Position numbers and translations under genes: made by a program
Notes under the pieces: generated by a model
Told to the model about the DNA's origin: nothing
The model's database searches: none
The model's input: only the letters and a program-made list of their open reading frames with translations
Assembly (NCBI GenBank): GCA_949361645.1
Contig: OX442415.1
Span: 2,116,226 to 2,180,225 of the forward strand
Length of the DNA: 64,000 bases
Direction: 5' to 3'
From: Spongilla lacustris
Taxonomy: Eukaryota; Porifera; Demospongiae; Spongillida; Spongillidae
In this document: positions 1-11,700 of the stretch, piece by piece
Layout: each line of letters opens with the position of its first letter
Position numbering within the stretch: the stretch's first letter is position 1

Positions 1-839
1 ACACAGACGTGGAGAAAGGATTTAGGAAGCTCCATAATGATCCCGTAACCTGATAAACGTTCACAAGCGCATTAGGGAATCCCCCGTTTATGTCGTAATA
101 AACAATAGCAATAGCTGGAACTGCGCGCAACGACGAACAAAAGGAATGGGTAGGCCAAAAGAGGCATCATCTAGTAAAGAAACTTTTTGAGTTGCTGATC
201 TAATTGTGAAAGCTTTTTTATTATTCCTACGGCACGATGAATAAATTATCTTGTGTTAGTCATGTGATGTTGTTACAAGAAAGGGGGTGGATCCGGATGT
301 GTCTGAATGTAATTAAGCCATCATGATTATTAACCATTATTGTTCAGCTACTAGTCACGGGTGTTTCAATCCATTGAATTGGTGGACATTCAGACCTACG
401 CCCCGAAATTTTGAAATGGCAATTATCTCACCTAGCAACGGTTGTAATGATTTGTACCCGTTGGAATTCGCTGTACAGTTACTGAATGGAACACGTGGTG
501 ACCTTTTAGACGAGGTATTGTTGAAGATGAAACTGTGCTCTACTGAATAAGTTGTGTTGAAATGTTACGCTCTGGAGAAGTGTCGTTCAAAAGCGGCCTA
601 CTTACGCGGAGGTAGGATTTCAAAACTACTTAGTCCCCAACGTGTGAACTTCCAGTTGAGAAACGACTTTTACAAAGGTATTGTACATAGATCGAGCTTT
701 CGTTTTATGGTATTTATTTTATGAGACGCGATTTGTATGCTTCAAAAAGTAACGTGCAAACATTGGGCTATTCCATTAATTAATCGTACACCCCTACGGA
801 GGACACTCAAATATAATATGTACCCCTGGACATGGTTTT
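1..839. other. Flanking sequence without a recognisable gene
   Basis: AT-rich sequence outside the element chain. One short open frame (323-550, 75 codons) is present on the plus strand, but it has no recognisable domain, no repeat of itself elsewhere in the window and no clear splice context, so I do not call it a gene. It could hold an exon too short to recognise by eye. Confidence 0.5.
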
Positions 840-1860
840 TGCATGCAGACCCCCTGGACAGTGCTGTTTAACCCCCCTGGACATAATGATACAATATGAA
901 TATCATAATATGTTCTCCTATGGACACATCAGCACTGATCAATAACCTCCAGACAATACTCCCTGCCCCCTCTGGACACAGGTTTATTAGCACATGCCCC
1001 CCCCCCCCCCCCCCCCCCCCCCGGACAATGCTCCCTACCCCCTCCGGACACAGGTTTATTGCCACATGCCCCCCGGACAATGCTCCCTACCCCCTCCGGA
1101 CACAGGTTTATTAGCACATGCCCCCCCCCCCGGACAATACTCCCTACCCCCTCCGGACACAGGTTTATTGCCACATGCCCCCCGGACAATGCTCCCTACC
1201 CCCTCCGGACACAGGTTTATTGCCACATGCCCCCCGGACAATGCTCCCTACCCCCTCCGGACACAGGTTTATTGCCACATGCCCCCCGGACAATGCTCCC
1301 TACCCCCTCCGGACACAGATTTATTGCCACATGCCCCCCGGACAATGCTCCCTACCCCCTCCGGACACAGGTTTATTGCCACATGCCCCCCGGACAATGC
1401 TCCCTACCCCCTCCGGACACAGGTTTTTTGCCACATGCCCCCCGGACAATGCTCCCTACCCCCTCCGGACACAGGTTTATTGCCACATGCCCCCCGGACA
1501 ATGCTCCCTACCCCCTCCGGACACAGGTTTTTTGCCACATGCCCCCCGGACAATGCTCCCTACCCCCTCCGGACACAGGTTTATTGCCACATGCCCCCTG
1601 GACAATGCTCCCTACCCCCTCCGGACACAGGTTTATTAGCACATGCCCCCCGGACAATGCTCCCTACCCCCTCCGGACACAGGTTTATTGCCACATGCCC
1701 CCCGGACAATGCTCCCTACCCCCTCCGGACACAGGTTTATCCCCCCCCCCCCCCTACCCCCCCCCCTACCCCCCCCCGGACAATGCTCCCTACCCCCTCG
1801 GACACAGGTTTATTGGCACATGCTCACCGCTTTGCTCCCAAACCCTCCCCCCCCCCGGAC
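840..1860. repeat. 52-bp minisatellite array
   Basis: Tandem copies of a 52-bp GC-rich unit containing CCGGACAATGCTCCCTACC and GGACACAGGTTTATTGCCAC. About 13 regular copies lie between 1030 and 1740, with degenerate copies on both sides. A 26-C homopolymer (997-1022) and further C-runs near 1741-1778 interrupt it. Because 52 leaves a remainder of 1 when divided by 3, the array cycles through all three frames, and several frames stay open by chance and look like proline-rich proteins. Confidence 0.95.
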
Positions 1861-2749
1861 ATGAATACACTTTGGATCCCTGTGGACATGCACACATGAA
1901 TCACTAAACATATTTCCATAATCAAATCCACAACCCAATCAGCTAGCACACTTAGCTTATTATTCCTTGTATTTATTTATGTCATTCTGTAATCATACAC
2001 TGCTCAACTGAATAACTTCAGTGTACACAACAAACATAAACTAAATTCATTCATTTAAATACACGATCCTGTTAATGATATCTTATAAATACCCATGAAT
2101 ATATGCTATGTATAGCTGGCTATTTACCATTCCCTCTTTGGTCCATTTAATTTTAATTGTGTACTAATGTGGCCCATCTGATCATGATTTGTAATGTTTT
2201 CCTTTGAACTTTTATCCAGGTACACTTCACAGCTATTAGATGAAGATGAGACCTTAATTTGTTCAATCATGATTTTCAATTACAAACAGATCTTCGACAG
2301 TTCTAATGTGGGATGGTAATGGTACCTCAGTTCAGTTCTGTATTGAAGTGTTTTGGTGTAAACGTGATTAGACGCTGGTGATCGTATATTATTTTAATTA
2401 AGTCCTTGAGCTGGCGTTCTCTACTTCTCTTGCAGGTGTTTACTTTGTTTTATTCCAGTAAAAGGAAACCATTGAAATGCAAAACTGATCGCTAATCCTA
2501 ACACAAAATCAAAACTTGTTAAAATGCGGTACATTCCCGGTACTAGGCATAATTAAGTAAATTGCAGCGAAAATGAAGGACCCTACTTGTAATAAAACAT
2601 TTATTTATAGTCTATGTTATCTTGCCAAGGTTCTATCATCCACTACTGTACATGTTTCTACGCATCTCATCATGTCACTTCGCTGGCAGGATTTGTGCCT
2701 GACGCAATGCGCGTCTTACGTCACTGTGTATGTATACACCATGTAAACT
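1861..2749. other. Intergenic sequence, nothing recognised
   Basis: AT-rich sequence with no long open frame, no tandem repeat and no recognisable RNA gene on either strand. Confidence 0.5.
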
Positions 2750-3130
2750 ATAACCGGACGGGAACGAACAACGGAGGAAACGCTCACGTGGTACGTATTT
2801 ATAGCAATTCATTACGTGTCGTATACATAAATAGCACCCACACCATATAAGGTTTTAATCTGGGGCCGAGGAAAATTGTCAATATCTTCAGAACACGTGA
2901 TTAGGCAGCGCGTTAAATAAAGTTATAGCGATGGCCTAGAAGTTTGGATCAGTACAGTAAGTGTTGCAGTTGGGTTTTTTGTTTTTACAAGCTCAAATTT
3001 CCTTATGATAGACACAAATGATCCTAAGACATGTGCTTCTAACTTCACACTCCCCCTGACTCGGCAAATCTATTACCACGTGAGCGTGTGACACCGCCTT
3101 CTTCTCTCCGTTGTTCGTTGCCGTCTGGTT
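2750..3130. repeat. Imperfect inverted repeat with CACGTG boxes
   Basis: The left arm (2750-2793) and right arm (3075-3130) are reverse complements over the shared blocks AACGAACAACGGAG and ACGCTCACGTGGTA. The right arm has about 15 extra bases in the middle. Both arms contain the CACGTG E-box palindrome. The 280-bp interior shows nothing recognisable. It could be an old short transposon or a promoter with symmetrical sites. Confidence 0.6.
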
Positions 3131-4151
3131 ACTTGCTTATCTCTGCAAATCTGGTATGTGTGTCCTCAGTGCAACGCTTGTTTGTGTGGAAATTGCTCTG
3201 TGCTATATGGAATTTGCTTAATGTTGTATACAGCAGCTTATATACTTCTCAGCTTGTAGATGTACATACTGTAGCTGCCTCCTTTGTAAAAAGTAGTAAT
3301 TCCAGCCTGCACTGTGTCAATGAGGTCAGTAGTCTACAATGCTGCACTGCAAAGGGTCATGTGTATAGTCCCTTGTGACAATGCACTCTACTATTGCTTT
3401 ATTTAGTGCCAGCGGGATAGTATCTGTCATTGATTGTATCTTCAGTAAGGCAGATACATGTAAAGTGCATGTGGTAAATGCAGATATCAACTGGCATTAT
3501 TGCCCTATTACTCATCATCTTGCATGTTGTTTTCTTCTTTAGTGCATCTGTGTATTAAAATGATATTTCAAGAACATATAGGGCTGCATTAATACTGCAT
3601 GTGTACATGGTTTGTTAGCTGTCAGCTTTATTTGGCACCAGATGATGTTTTCCAAGAGTGGGAGTAGCCGCCAGCCAGCACTTGAGCAAGCTGAGCACTT
3701 TATGTATCATAGAGTGTCCAATTGCATGGGCACCCCCAGCATTTCGGGGAGGGGGCGGGGCCCAGGATAGGGTAAGGGCACGCCGGTGGGGGGAGGGTGC
3801 TGTCCACTTTTAGCCAATTCAGCCAGTAAAAGGGGGGGGGCACATGCTCCTAGAATATTTAACTTTTATTAGTAGTGGAGGCGGCCCATGAATAGAAAAA
3901 ATTCTTTATATTTCCCTCAAGTGTGCACCCTGTTTTGATGTTATGATATCATGCAGTATATATTTGTTGATGTGTGGTTCCTCCTGCTTGGATGGAGGGA
4001 GACCTTTGATCAACACACATCATTCCATGTGCCTTACCTGATCTTACCTTACCTTGGAATCCAGGTAGTTGTTACATATCTTTGTCTAAGACCACTGGGT
4101 ATGCTAATTGGGAAGTTTGCCTAGTTAAAAACATGCATGGTACATGTACGG
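3131..4151. other. Intergenic sequence left of the element chain
   Basis: No gene recognised. It contains a G-rich patch around 3735-3840 and otherwise unremarkable AT-rich sequence. It ends at the (TA)n tract into which the first element is inserted. Confidence 0.5.
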
Positions 4152-4174
4152 TATATATATATATATATATATAT
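4152..4174. repeat. (TA)n tract at left border of element E1
   Basis: A 23-bp alternating TA tract sits directly before the GGGACAGTTTCC end of E1. The same type of tract separates every pair of elements in this window, so it is the likely target site or target-site duplication. Confidence 0.85.
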
Positions 4175-4640
4175 GGGACAGTTTCCACGAAAATGGCCCT
4201 TCGTTTATATATATAAAATGTTATAAAAATGCTTCTCGTTTGAATCGCTATATCTTCCGAACGGTTAAAGGTATCAACTTCTTATTTTCAACACTTCATA
4301 CTATAGCATTTGTCTATCGTAAAATACATTTTGGAGTCTTGCACTTGCTCCGTATCAGTACTGCAACGTTCGATACCCCACCGGGTTCAAACCCGCCATA
4401 ACTTTCTGTAGGAGTAATCAAATCGCTTCAAATTCCGTTTGTAGTTAGAGGGGTCCTATACCTATTGATTTGTTCTGTTCGTTAATTTTTATGTCATCCG
4501 TTACTGAGATACAGCGGCGCAAAGTTGCTACAAGTTTCCCGCTCGAATCGCGCCGTTGTATGTGCGCGAACCGTTTCCATTCACCGAAGTACATGAATAT
4601 TCAACTATTTCCTGTGGGTTGGGACTTTGTTAACCTAGCC
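4175..4640 (+). repeat. E1 left terminal inverted repeat
   Basis: About 465 bp matches the reverse complement of 18040-18514 with scattered differences. Conserved blocks include the terminal GGGACAGTTTCC, AAAATGTTATAAAAATGCTT, TATCTTCCGAACGGTTAA, AAAATACATTTTGGAGTCTT, CTGTTCGTTAATTTTTATG and CCCGCTCGAATCGCGCCGTT. The inner edge fades rather than stopping sharply, and weaker similarity continues to the start of the gene. Confidence 0.9.
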
Positions 4641-4745
4641 ACACCTACAAAGCATTTATCGGTGAGGTCTTGCCTATTAGCAGAGATAATGTATAAGTAG
4701 TATTTACAGTTGTTATTCGTTATCTTCTGTGTAGATTTAAACGAT

Positions 4746-7422
4746 ATGGCGACAACTGACGACGAGCTCGTCGTGTATCATTCAGCGGACGAGTTCGAAT
4801 GGTACGATAATTTGGACGTGGATGAGGAGGGTGGTGCCAATGGCGACGGTGAATATAGAAGTGGTGATTCCGACGGCATTTATAGCGATGTCTGTGAAGA
4901 TGGAATCAACGATGATGGTGAAAGTGACGGAGATGACGGTGATGGTGAAAGTGATGATGGTGAAAGTGATGATGGTGGAAGTGATAGCGATAAGGACTGT
5001 GATGGAAGCGACTGTGATGGTGATAGCGGAAGCGACTGTGATGGCGATGGTGATGATGTCAGCAAGGGCCCAGGTGGTGTACCAGCTAGAATAGCACGGG
5101 GACAGTGTCGTCCACGTCGCATGCTGAATGCCTACCTCACTAAAGGAGGGTGCTGCAAAGACGGCTGCTTATTGAAGTACGGTGACTTGCCCAAAAGACG
5201 AGCACTCACATTATCCAGATTGGACAAGAAAACCAGAAAGGCAGTTGTTTATGGAATGCTTGCTGTGACTCGGAACAAATCTGGTTCTCGAAGTACATTC
5301 CAATATCGCCTTGACTGGTCCAGTCCTGTCTGCAGGGATGCTTTCTGTGCCGTCATTGGCACAAGTTACCGTACATTGAAGCGTTGGCAGCAGCAGGTGT
5401 GCTCTGACTCTGATGTTGAGCCCCATCCCCATGGCAACTGTGGCAGGGCTCCTCACAATGCCCTCTCTCGCGAGGACAAAAGGATGGTGGTCAGATTTAT
5501 TGAGAATTATGCTGCCACAAATGCCCTCCCTGACCCTGGTCGATTGCAAGGGACGATCAGAGACTACGTTCTGGAGAGTGGCAAAACACTAAAGTCTGTG
5601 TACGCCGAGTATTGCAAGGCCATGGAATCCCTATCAAAGACCACACCAGCACCACAGCAACCTTGCCCTTACAAATTGACCACTTGGCTGAAGCGGGCAG
5701 TACACCTTGCTCAACGTTCCTCCGGCTCCTCCTACACCTCCAGCTGCACGTGTGGTGAAGTACGTGTCATTTATTAGACTCTGGCGCAGGTACTGCTTCA
5801 ACATCAAGATCCAACCTGCACGCAGTGATCTGTGTGACAAGTGTGACCAGATGTTGGTCACTTTGAGGCCCAGCCTTTCTGATGAGCAGCGCAAAACAAT
5901 AAATGACAAATACAACCAACACCTCATTAAGGCCAAGGCATTCCGTGACGCCTACAATGCAAACATTGAGGAGGCTGAGAAGGAATGGGGAAGTAAGGTA
6001 CAGAAGGAACGTGACCAGATCCTGGGTCACTTGGAATCCAGGGCTCTGATGGCTCCCTTCACCTCACACGCCCACCTGGACATGCAGATGCAGTACTCCT
6101 TTGACTACTGCCAGCAGGTGTCACTGCCCTACAGCTCACAACAAAGGGGCACTTTTTATTTCAGGACACCTCGCAAGGTCCAGGTGTTTGGTGTGTGTTG
6201 TGAGCCGCTGTGCCGCCAGGTGTTCTTCTTAATTGACGAGGCTGAGCAGGCCGGCAAGGGTGCTGTGGTGGTGGTCAGCCTGGTGCACGCATTCTTCCAC
6301 CTACATGGACTGGGAGAGAGGCGTGTAACACTTCAGGCCGACAACTGTGTGGGCCAGAACAAGAACACCACCATGATGTGGTACCTGGCCTGGCGGGTGA
6401 TCACTGGGCAACATAACGCCATACAGCTGAACTTCATGCTACCTGGGCACACAAAGTTCAGACCCGATTCCTACTTTGGCCTGTTCAAGAAGTACTACCG
6501 ACGGCAGGACCATGTAGATGACATGGATGACCTAGCTGACTGTGTCCGACACTGTGGCCAGAATGTCACTTGTGTGCCACAGCTGTACCAGAACTGGCAG
6601 TACTATGACTGGAACACCTTCTTGGGCCAGTGGTTTACTCCTTTGGCTGGCCTAGGCCGCTACCACACATTTGAGTTTGACCGAGAACACCCTGGTGTCA
6701 TGAAAATGAAAATGTTACCATCGGACACAAACCCCACCGAGATGAGCATGCTGAGGGCTGGAGTGGCCATAAAGGACATACAGGAGGCTTATCAGAGCCA
6801 ATCGATGCCACCTGTTATTAACCCCAGTGGTTTGTCCCTGATGCGGTCACTGTACCTGTACGAAAGGGTGAGGGAATATGTTCGTGACCCCAAAAAAAGG
6901 GACAAAGTATGTCCAAAACCTCCACCAAACTCAGAGGCCACCTCTTCCTATCCATGTGGCAACGCTTCATCCCTACCAGAAAACGACCAACCTGGACCTT
7001 CAACTGCCTTTCCTCACTCACCTACATGTACTGTTGAGGGTCATGAGTCTGCAGAAGACACATACAGTGAAGTGCAAGACGAAGCCAATAGCTGTGTTTC
7101 TGGCAGGAGGAAACGCAGACCCAGGTCTGAACTGATCCTTGCCTACCAGTGCACTGTATGTGGCAATAAGTATGGCAGTGGCTCGGCCCTGTCCCTGCAC
7201 AAAAAGATGACTCACAAGCAGCCTGCTGTTCCAGGTGATGAACACAGTGGTGCCACTAAGGTGGACAGTGCCAGTGTTGACGTAGGAAGCCAGAATCCAT
7301 CCAAGCGCAGGCGTAGGAAAAAATCTGAAATTGACAGGCCATTTTCCTGTTTTGTGTGTGGCAATAAGTACGGCAGCTCATCCGCACTGTATACTCACAA
7401 GAAGAGAGACCATGGCTCATGA
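4746..7422 (+). pseudogene. Transposase-like zinc-finger gene, frameshifted copy (E1)
   Basis: This is the same gene as the intact one in E4. Translation from the ATG at 4746 runs to a stop at 5775-5777. The rest of the protein continues in another frame, open from about 5707 to the stop ending at 7422. Comparison with 37470-37472 in E4 shows one extra G in the run at about 5694-5697 (AAGCGGGCAG against AAGCGGCAG), which explains the break. E1 also has five extra codons in the acidic Asp/Ser/Gly tract near 4960 and a few substitutions. The candidate catalytic motifs and both C2H2 fingers remain in the downstream part. An assembly or sequencing error at the G-run would look the same, so the break is not certain to be biological. 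Confidence 0.85.
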
Positions 7423-7740
7423 CAAATGATCCATATTGTGAGATGCATTTCATGGTATTATTACCATTTCAATTTCATCTGTAGAAGTGAGGCCATTTTC
7501 CTTCACCCAAAGCTACATGTACCTGGCAAGTCCTACAATTACCCAAGGAACCCAGACATCTTGGAGATAGATCCAACTGATGTTCAACAACAGCAACTGG
7601 ACGTTCATACTCCTTGACATCAATGGAGGTCTAATACCAGCATTAAGAGCACTTAAAGCTAGAGAAGCTCTCAGGTTGTGAGTTACCTTAGCAATTTAGT
7701 TGCCTGAATAGACACAGAACATGATGCATGCACCTCTGCA
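7423..7740. other. 3' region of the E1 gene
   Basis: Non-coding sequence between the gene stop and the short minisatellite, nearly identical to 39198-39515 in E4. A 63-codon frame (7426-7617) is open but shows no features of a protein. I did not identify a clear polyadenylation signal. Confidence 0.5.
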
Positions 7741-7984
7741 AATATAAGTTAGTTATTGCTCAGATTACTAGAGAGATGTTTGGTGCACCCATGAAGAAGT
7801 CGATTGTTGCTCAGATATACATGTACATGTACATGTAGCTCTGGTGCACTCGTGAAGAAACGTTGGTTGTTGCAAAGTGATAACTCTGGTGCACCCGTGA
7901 AGTTAAAAGTCGATTGTTGCTCAGATATACATGTACATGTAGCTCTGGTGCACTCGTGAAGAAAAGTCGGTTGTTGCTCAGATA
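7741..7984. repeat. Short minisatellite after the E1 gene
   Basis: Two to three degenerate copies of a unit of roughly 100 bp. Its landmarks are TCGATTGTTGCTCAGATATA, ACATGTACATGTAGCTCTGG and GGTGCACTCGTGAAGAA. E4 has about one additional copy at the matching place, so the copy number varies between sister elements. Confidence 0.75.
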
Positions 7985-8148
7985 ATCTATGTACAGTGCA
8001 ACTGTGTATCATGTTGAATCAAAAGTTCTTTTAAGAACTCGTTTGTCAGCTTGTCCTCACAATCTATTGAGGTAACATTCTGACAAACGTTACATTTACA
8101 CAAGAAGTTACACCTTAGCGAAGCTTGATTATCATAACAAAGAAGTGA

Positions 8149-8637
8149 TCACATGGGTACAAGCACATGAACATGTAAATGTTTTGAAAGAGTTCTAGTA
8201 CGCATATTAATGGTAACAGAATGGTCCTTGTCCTGCCCAAGTGTGTCTGGCATAGGTCCAGCGCCTGGGACCATGACTGTGATGGTGACTGGAGCTGAAT
8301 CCTTGGTGGAAACTGGACTATTGCAGCTACTGGTGGCCTCACCATTACAGGCAGTGGCTCTGGCTGATAGGAATGATGCAAGTATGAGTATGAGGAATGG
8401 GATGATGAGCATGGTGAGGAAAAACATGAAGATGGATGTGTTGAATGACTTGAACGTGTTTGCTAAGTAGAGTGACATGGTGAAGAACGTATTGGATGAG
8501 TTGAGTGGCGGGGTGATCCAGGTGAATAGAAACGTGTTGTATGATTTGAGCGATTGAGTGAAGAGGAATGCACACGTGTTGAATGATGTGAGGTATGTGG
8601 TGAACTGGATGATTGTGATGGTGACCGAGATCTGCAT
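8149..8637 (-). CDS. Hypothetical small membrane-like protein (E1)
   Basis: A 162-codon frame opposite to the transposase gene; I do not recognise its family. The N-terminal half carries four short Ser-x-Asn-Thr units (SFNT, SYNT, SSNT, SFNT) about 15-17 residues apart. A hydrophobic stretch near residues 70-92 (FMFFLTMLIIPFLILILASF) could span a membrane. A Ser/Thr-rich tail with two Cys follows. The sister copy in E4 (40087-40533) keeps the N-terminal and hydrophobic parts, but indels change its C-terminus, which argues against strong selection on the full frame. It may be a chance frame in repetitive DNA. Confidence 0.2.
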   Translation of the reverse strand: MQISVTITIIQFTTYLTSFNTCAFLFTQSLKSYNTFLFTWITPPLNSSNTFFTMSLYLANTFKSFNTSIFMFFLTMLIIPFLILILASFLSARATACNGEATSSCNSPVSTKDSAPVTITVMVPGAGPMPDTLGQDKDHSVTINMRTRTLSKHLHVHVLVPM

Positions 8638-8668
8638 GTACTACTTGTAGATGTACTTGTATCTAAGG

Positions 8669-8735
8669 ATCCGCACTGTATACTCACAACAAGTGAGACC
8701 ATGGCTCATGACAAATGAACCATATTGTGAAATTC
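8669..8735 (+). pseudogene. Duplicated fragment of the transposase gene 3' end (E1)
   Basis: About 67 bp closely matches 7379-7445, which is the last codons of the transposase gene, its stop and the first bases after it. Shared blocks include CCGCACTGTATACTCACAA and GAGACCATGGCTCATGACAA. It lies just before satellite A. It is a second, diverged copy of the gene tail in direct orientation, so 7446-8668 lies between two direct repeats. Confidence 0.85.
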
Positions 8736-8754
8736 ATGCTTTTTTATGTAATTT

Positions 8755-11700
8755 AAGGTCACCTCTGAAGTATATATCATACTTCTGTGTCATTAAGGGT
8801 CATCTCTGTACACCTTATGTATGTGTCGTTAAGGGGTCACCTGTACACCTTACGTCTGTGTGGTTAAGAGTCATCTCTGTACACCTTATGTATGTGTCGT
8901 TAAGGGGTCACCTGTACACCTTACGTCTGTGTGGTTAAGAGTCATCTCTGTACACCTTACGTATGTATCATTAAGGGGTCACCTGTACACCGTACATCTG
9001 TGTGGTTAAGAGTCATCTCTGTATACCTTATGTATGTGTCGTTAAGGGGTCGCCTGTACACCGTACGTCTCTGTCATTAAGAGACATCTCTGTAGACCTT
9101 ATGTATGTGTCGTTAAGGGGTCACCAGTACACCTTACGTCTGTGTGGTTAAGATTCATCTCTGTATGTGTCGTTAAGGGGTCACCTGTGCACCTTACATC
9201 TGTGTGGTTAAGAGTCATCTCTGTATACCTTATGTATGTGTCGTTAAGGGGTCACCTGTACACCGTACGTCTCTGTCGTTAAGAGACATCTCTGTAGACC
9301 TTATGTATGTGTCGTTAAGGGGTCACCTGTACACCTTACGTCTGTGTGGTTAAGATTCATCTCTGTATGTGTCGTTAAGGGGTCACCTGTGCACCTTACA
9401 TCTGTGTGGTTAAGAGTCATCTCTGTATACCTTATGTATGTGTCGTTAAGGGGTCACCTGTACACCGTACGTCTCTGTCATTAAAAGTCATCTCTGTATA
9501 CCTTATGTATGTGTCGTTAAGGGGTCGCCTGTGCACCGTACGTCTCTGTCGTTAAGAGACATCTCTGTACACCTTATGTATGTGTCGTTAAGGGGTCACC
9601 TGTACACCTTACGTTTGTGTGGTTAAGATTCATCTCTGTATGTGTCGTTAAAGAGTCACCTGTGCACCTTACATCTGTGTGGTTAAGAGTCATCTCTGTA
9701 CACCTTATGTATATGTCGTTAAGGGGTCACCTGTACACCTTACATCTGTGTGGTTAAGAGACATCTCTGTACACCTTATGTATGTGTCGTTAAGGGGTCA
9801 CCTGTACACCTTACATCTGTGTGGTTAAGAGTCATCTCGGTATACCTTATGTATGTGCTGTTAAGGGGTCACCTGTACACCGTACGTCTCTGTCGTTAAG
9901 AGTCATCTCTGTATACGTTATGTATGTGTCGTTAAGGGGTCACCTGTACACCGTACGTCTCTGTCATTAAAAGTCATCTCTGTATACCTTATGTATGTGT
10001 CGTTAAGGGGTCGCCTGTGCACCGTACGTCTCTGTCGTTAAGAGACATCTCTGTACACCTTATGTATGTGTCGTTAAGGGGTCACCTGTACACCTTACGT
10101 TTGTGTGGTTAAGATTCATCTCTGTATGTGTCGTTAAAGAGTCACCTGTGCACCTTACATCTGTGTGGTTAAGAGTCATCTCTGTACACCTTATGTATAT
10201 GTCGTTAAGGGGTCACCTGTACACCTTACATCTGTGTGGTTAAGAGACATCTCTGTACACCTTATGTATGTGTCGTTAAGGGGTCACCTGTACACCTTAC
10301 ATCTGTGTGGTTAAGAGTCATCTCGGTATACCTTATGTATGTGCTGTTAAGGGGTCACCTGTACACCGTACGTCTCTGTCGTTAAGAGTCATCTCTGTAT
10401 ACGTTATGTATGTGTCGTTAGGGGGTCGCCTGTACACCGTACGTCTCTGTCGTTAAGAGACATCTCTGTACACCTTATGTATGTGTCGTTAAGGGGTCAC
10501 CTGTACACCTTACATCTGTGTGGTTAAGAGTCATCTCTATATACCTTATGTATGTGTCGTTAGGGGGTCACCTGTACACCTTACGTCTGTGTGGTTAAGA
10601 GTCATCTCTGTACGCCTTATGTATGTGTCATTAAGGGGTCACCTGTACACCGTACGTCTGTGTGGTTAAGAGTCATCTCTGTACACCTTATGTATGTGTC
10701 GTTAAGGGGTCACCTGTACACCGTACGTCTGTGTGGTTAAGATTCATCTCTGTATGTGTCGTTAAAGAGTCACCTGTGCACCTTACATCTGTGTGGTTAA
10801 GAGTCATCTCTGTACACCTTATGTATGTGTCGTTAAGGGGTCACCTGTACACCTTACATCTGTGTGGTTAAGAGTCATCTCTATATACCTTATGTATGTG
10901 TCGTTAGGGGGTCACCTGTACACCTTACGTCTGTGTGGTTAAGAGTCATCTCTGTACACCTTATGTATGTGTCATTAAGGGGTCACCTGTACACCGTACG
11001 TCTGTGTGGTTAAGAGTCATCTCTGTACACCTTATGTATGTGTCGTTAAGGGGTCACCTGTACACCGTACGTCTGTGTGGTTAAGATTCATCTCTGTATG
11101 TGTCGTTAAAGAGTCACCTGTGCACCTTACATCTGTGTGGTTAAGAGTCATCTCTGTACACCTTATGTATATGTCGTTAAGGGGTCACCTGTACACCTTA
11201 CATCTGTGTGGTTAAGAGACATCTCTGTACACCTTATGTATGTGTCGTTAAGGGGTCACCTGTACACCTTACATCTGTGTGGTTAAGAGTCATCTCGGTA
11301 TACCTTATGTATGTGTCGTTAAGGGGTCACCTGTACACCGTACATCTGTGTGGTTAAGATTCATCTCTGTATGTGTCGTTAAAGAGTCACCTGTGCACCT
11401 TACATCTGTGTGGTTATGAGTCATCTCTGTGCACCTTATGTATGTGTCGTTAAGGGGTCACCTGTACACCTGACATCTGTGTGGTTAAGAGTCATCTCTA
11501 TATACCTTATGTATGTGTCGTTAGGGGGTCACCTGTACACCTTACGTCTGTGTGGTTAAGAGTCATCTCTGTACGCCTTATGTATGTGTCATTAAGGGGT
11601 CACCTGTACACCGTACGTCTGTGTGGTTAAGAGTCATCTCTGTACACCTTATGTATGTGTCGTTAAGGGGTCACCTGTACACCGTACGTCTGTGTGGTTA

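Noticed and set aside
994..1907. Proline-rich open frames of 173-301 codons
   Set aside because: All derive from the 52-bp minisatellite, which stays open in several frames at once; no start context, domain or unique sequence supports a protein.
4368..4399. tRNA or Pol III B-box (GGGTTCAAACCC; GGTTCGATCCC in E6 near 60300)
   Set aside because: It matches a B-box by sequence, but the palindrome CGGGTTYRANCCCG gives a 4-bp stem and 6-base loop, not a T-arm. No convincing A box or cloverleaf lies upstream.
4822..5122. Serine/proline-rich or methionine-rich frames over the acidic tract
   Set aside because: Shadow frames of the low-complexity Asp/Ser/Gly coding repeat on either strand.
4746..5777. 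Two independent genes, 4746-5777 and 5707-7422
   Set aside because: E4 shows one continuous frame over the same sequence; the split in E1 is explained by one extra G.
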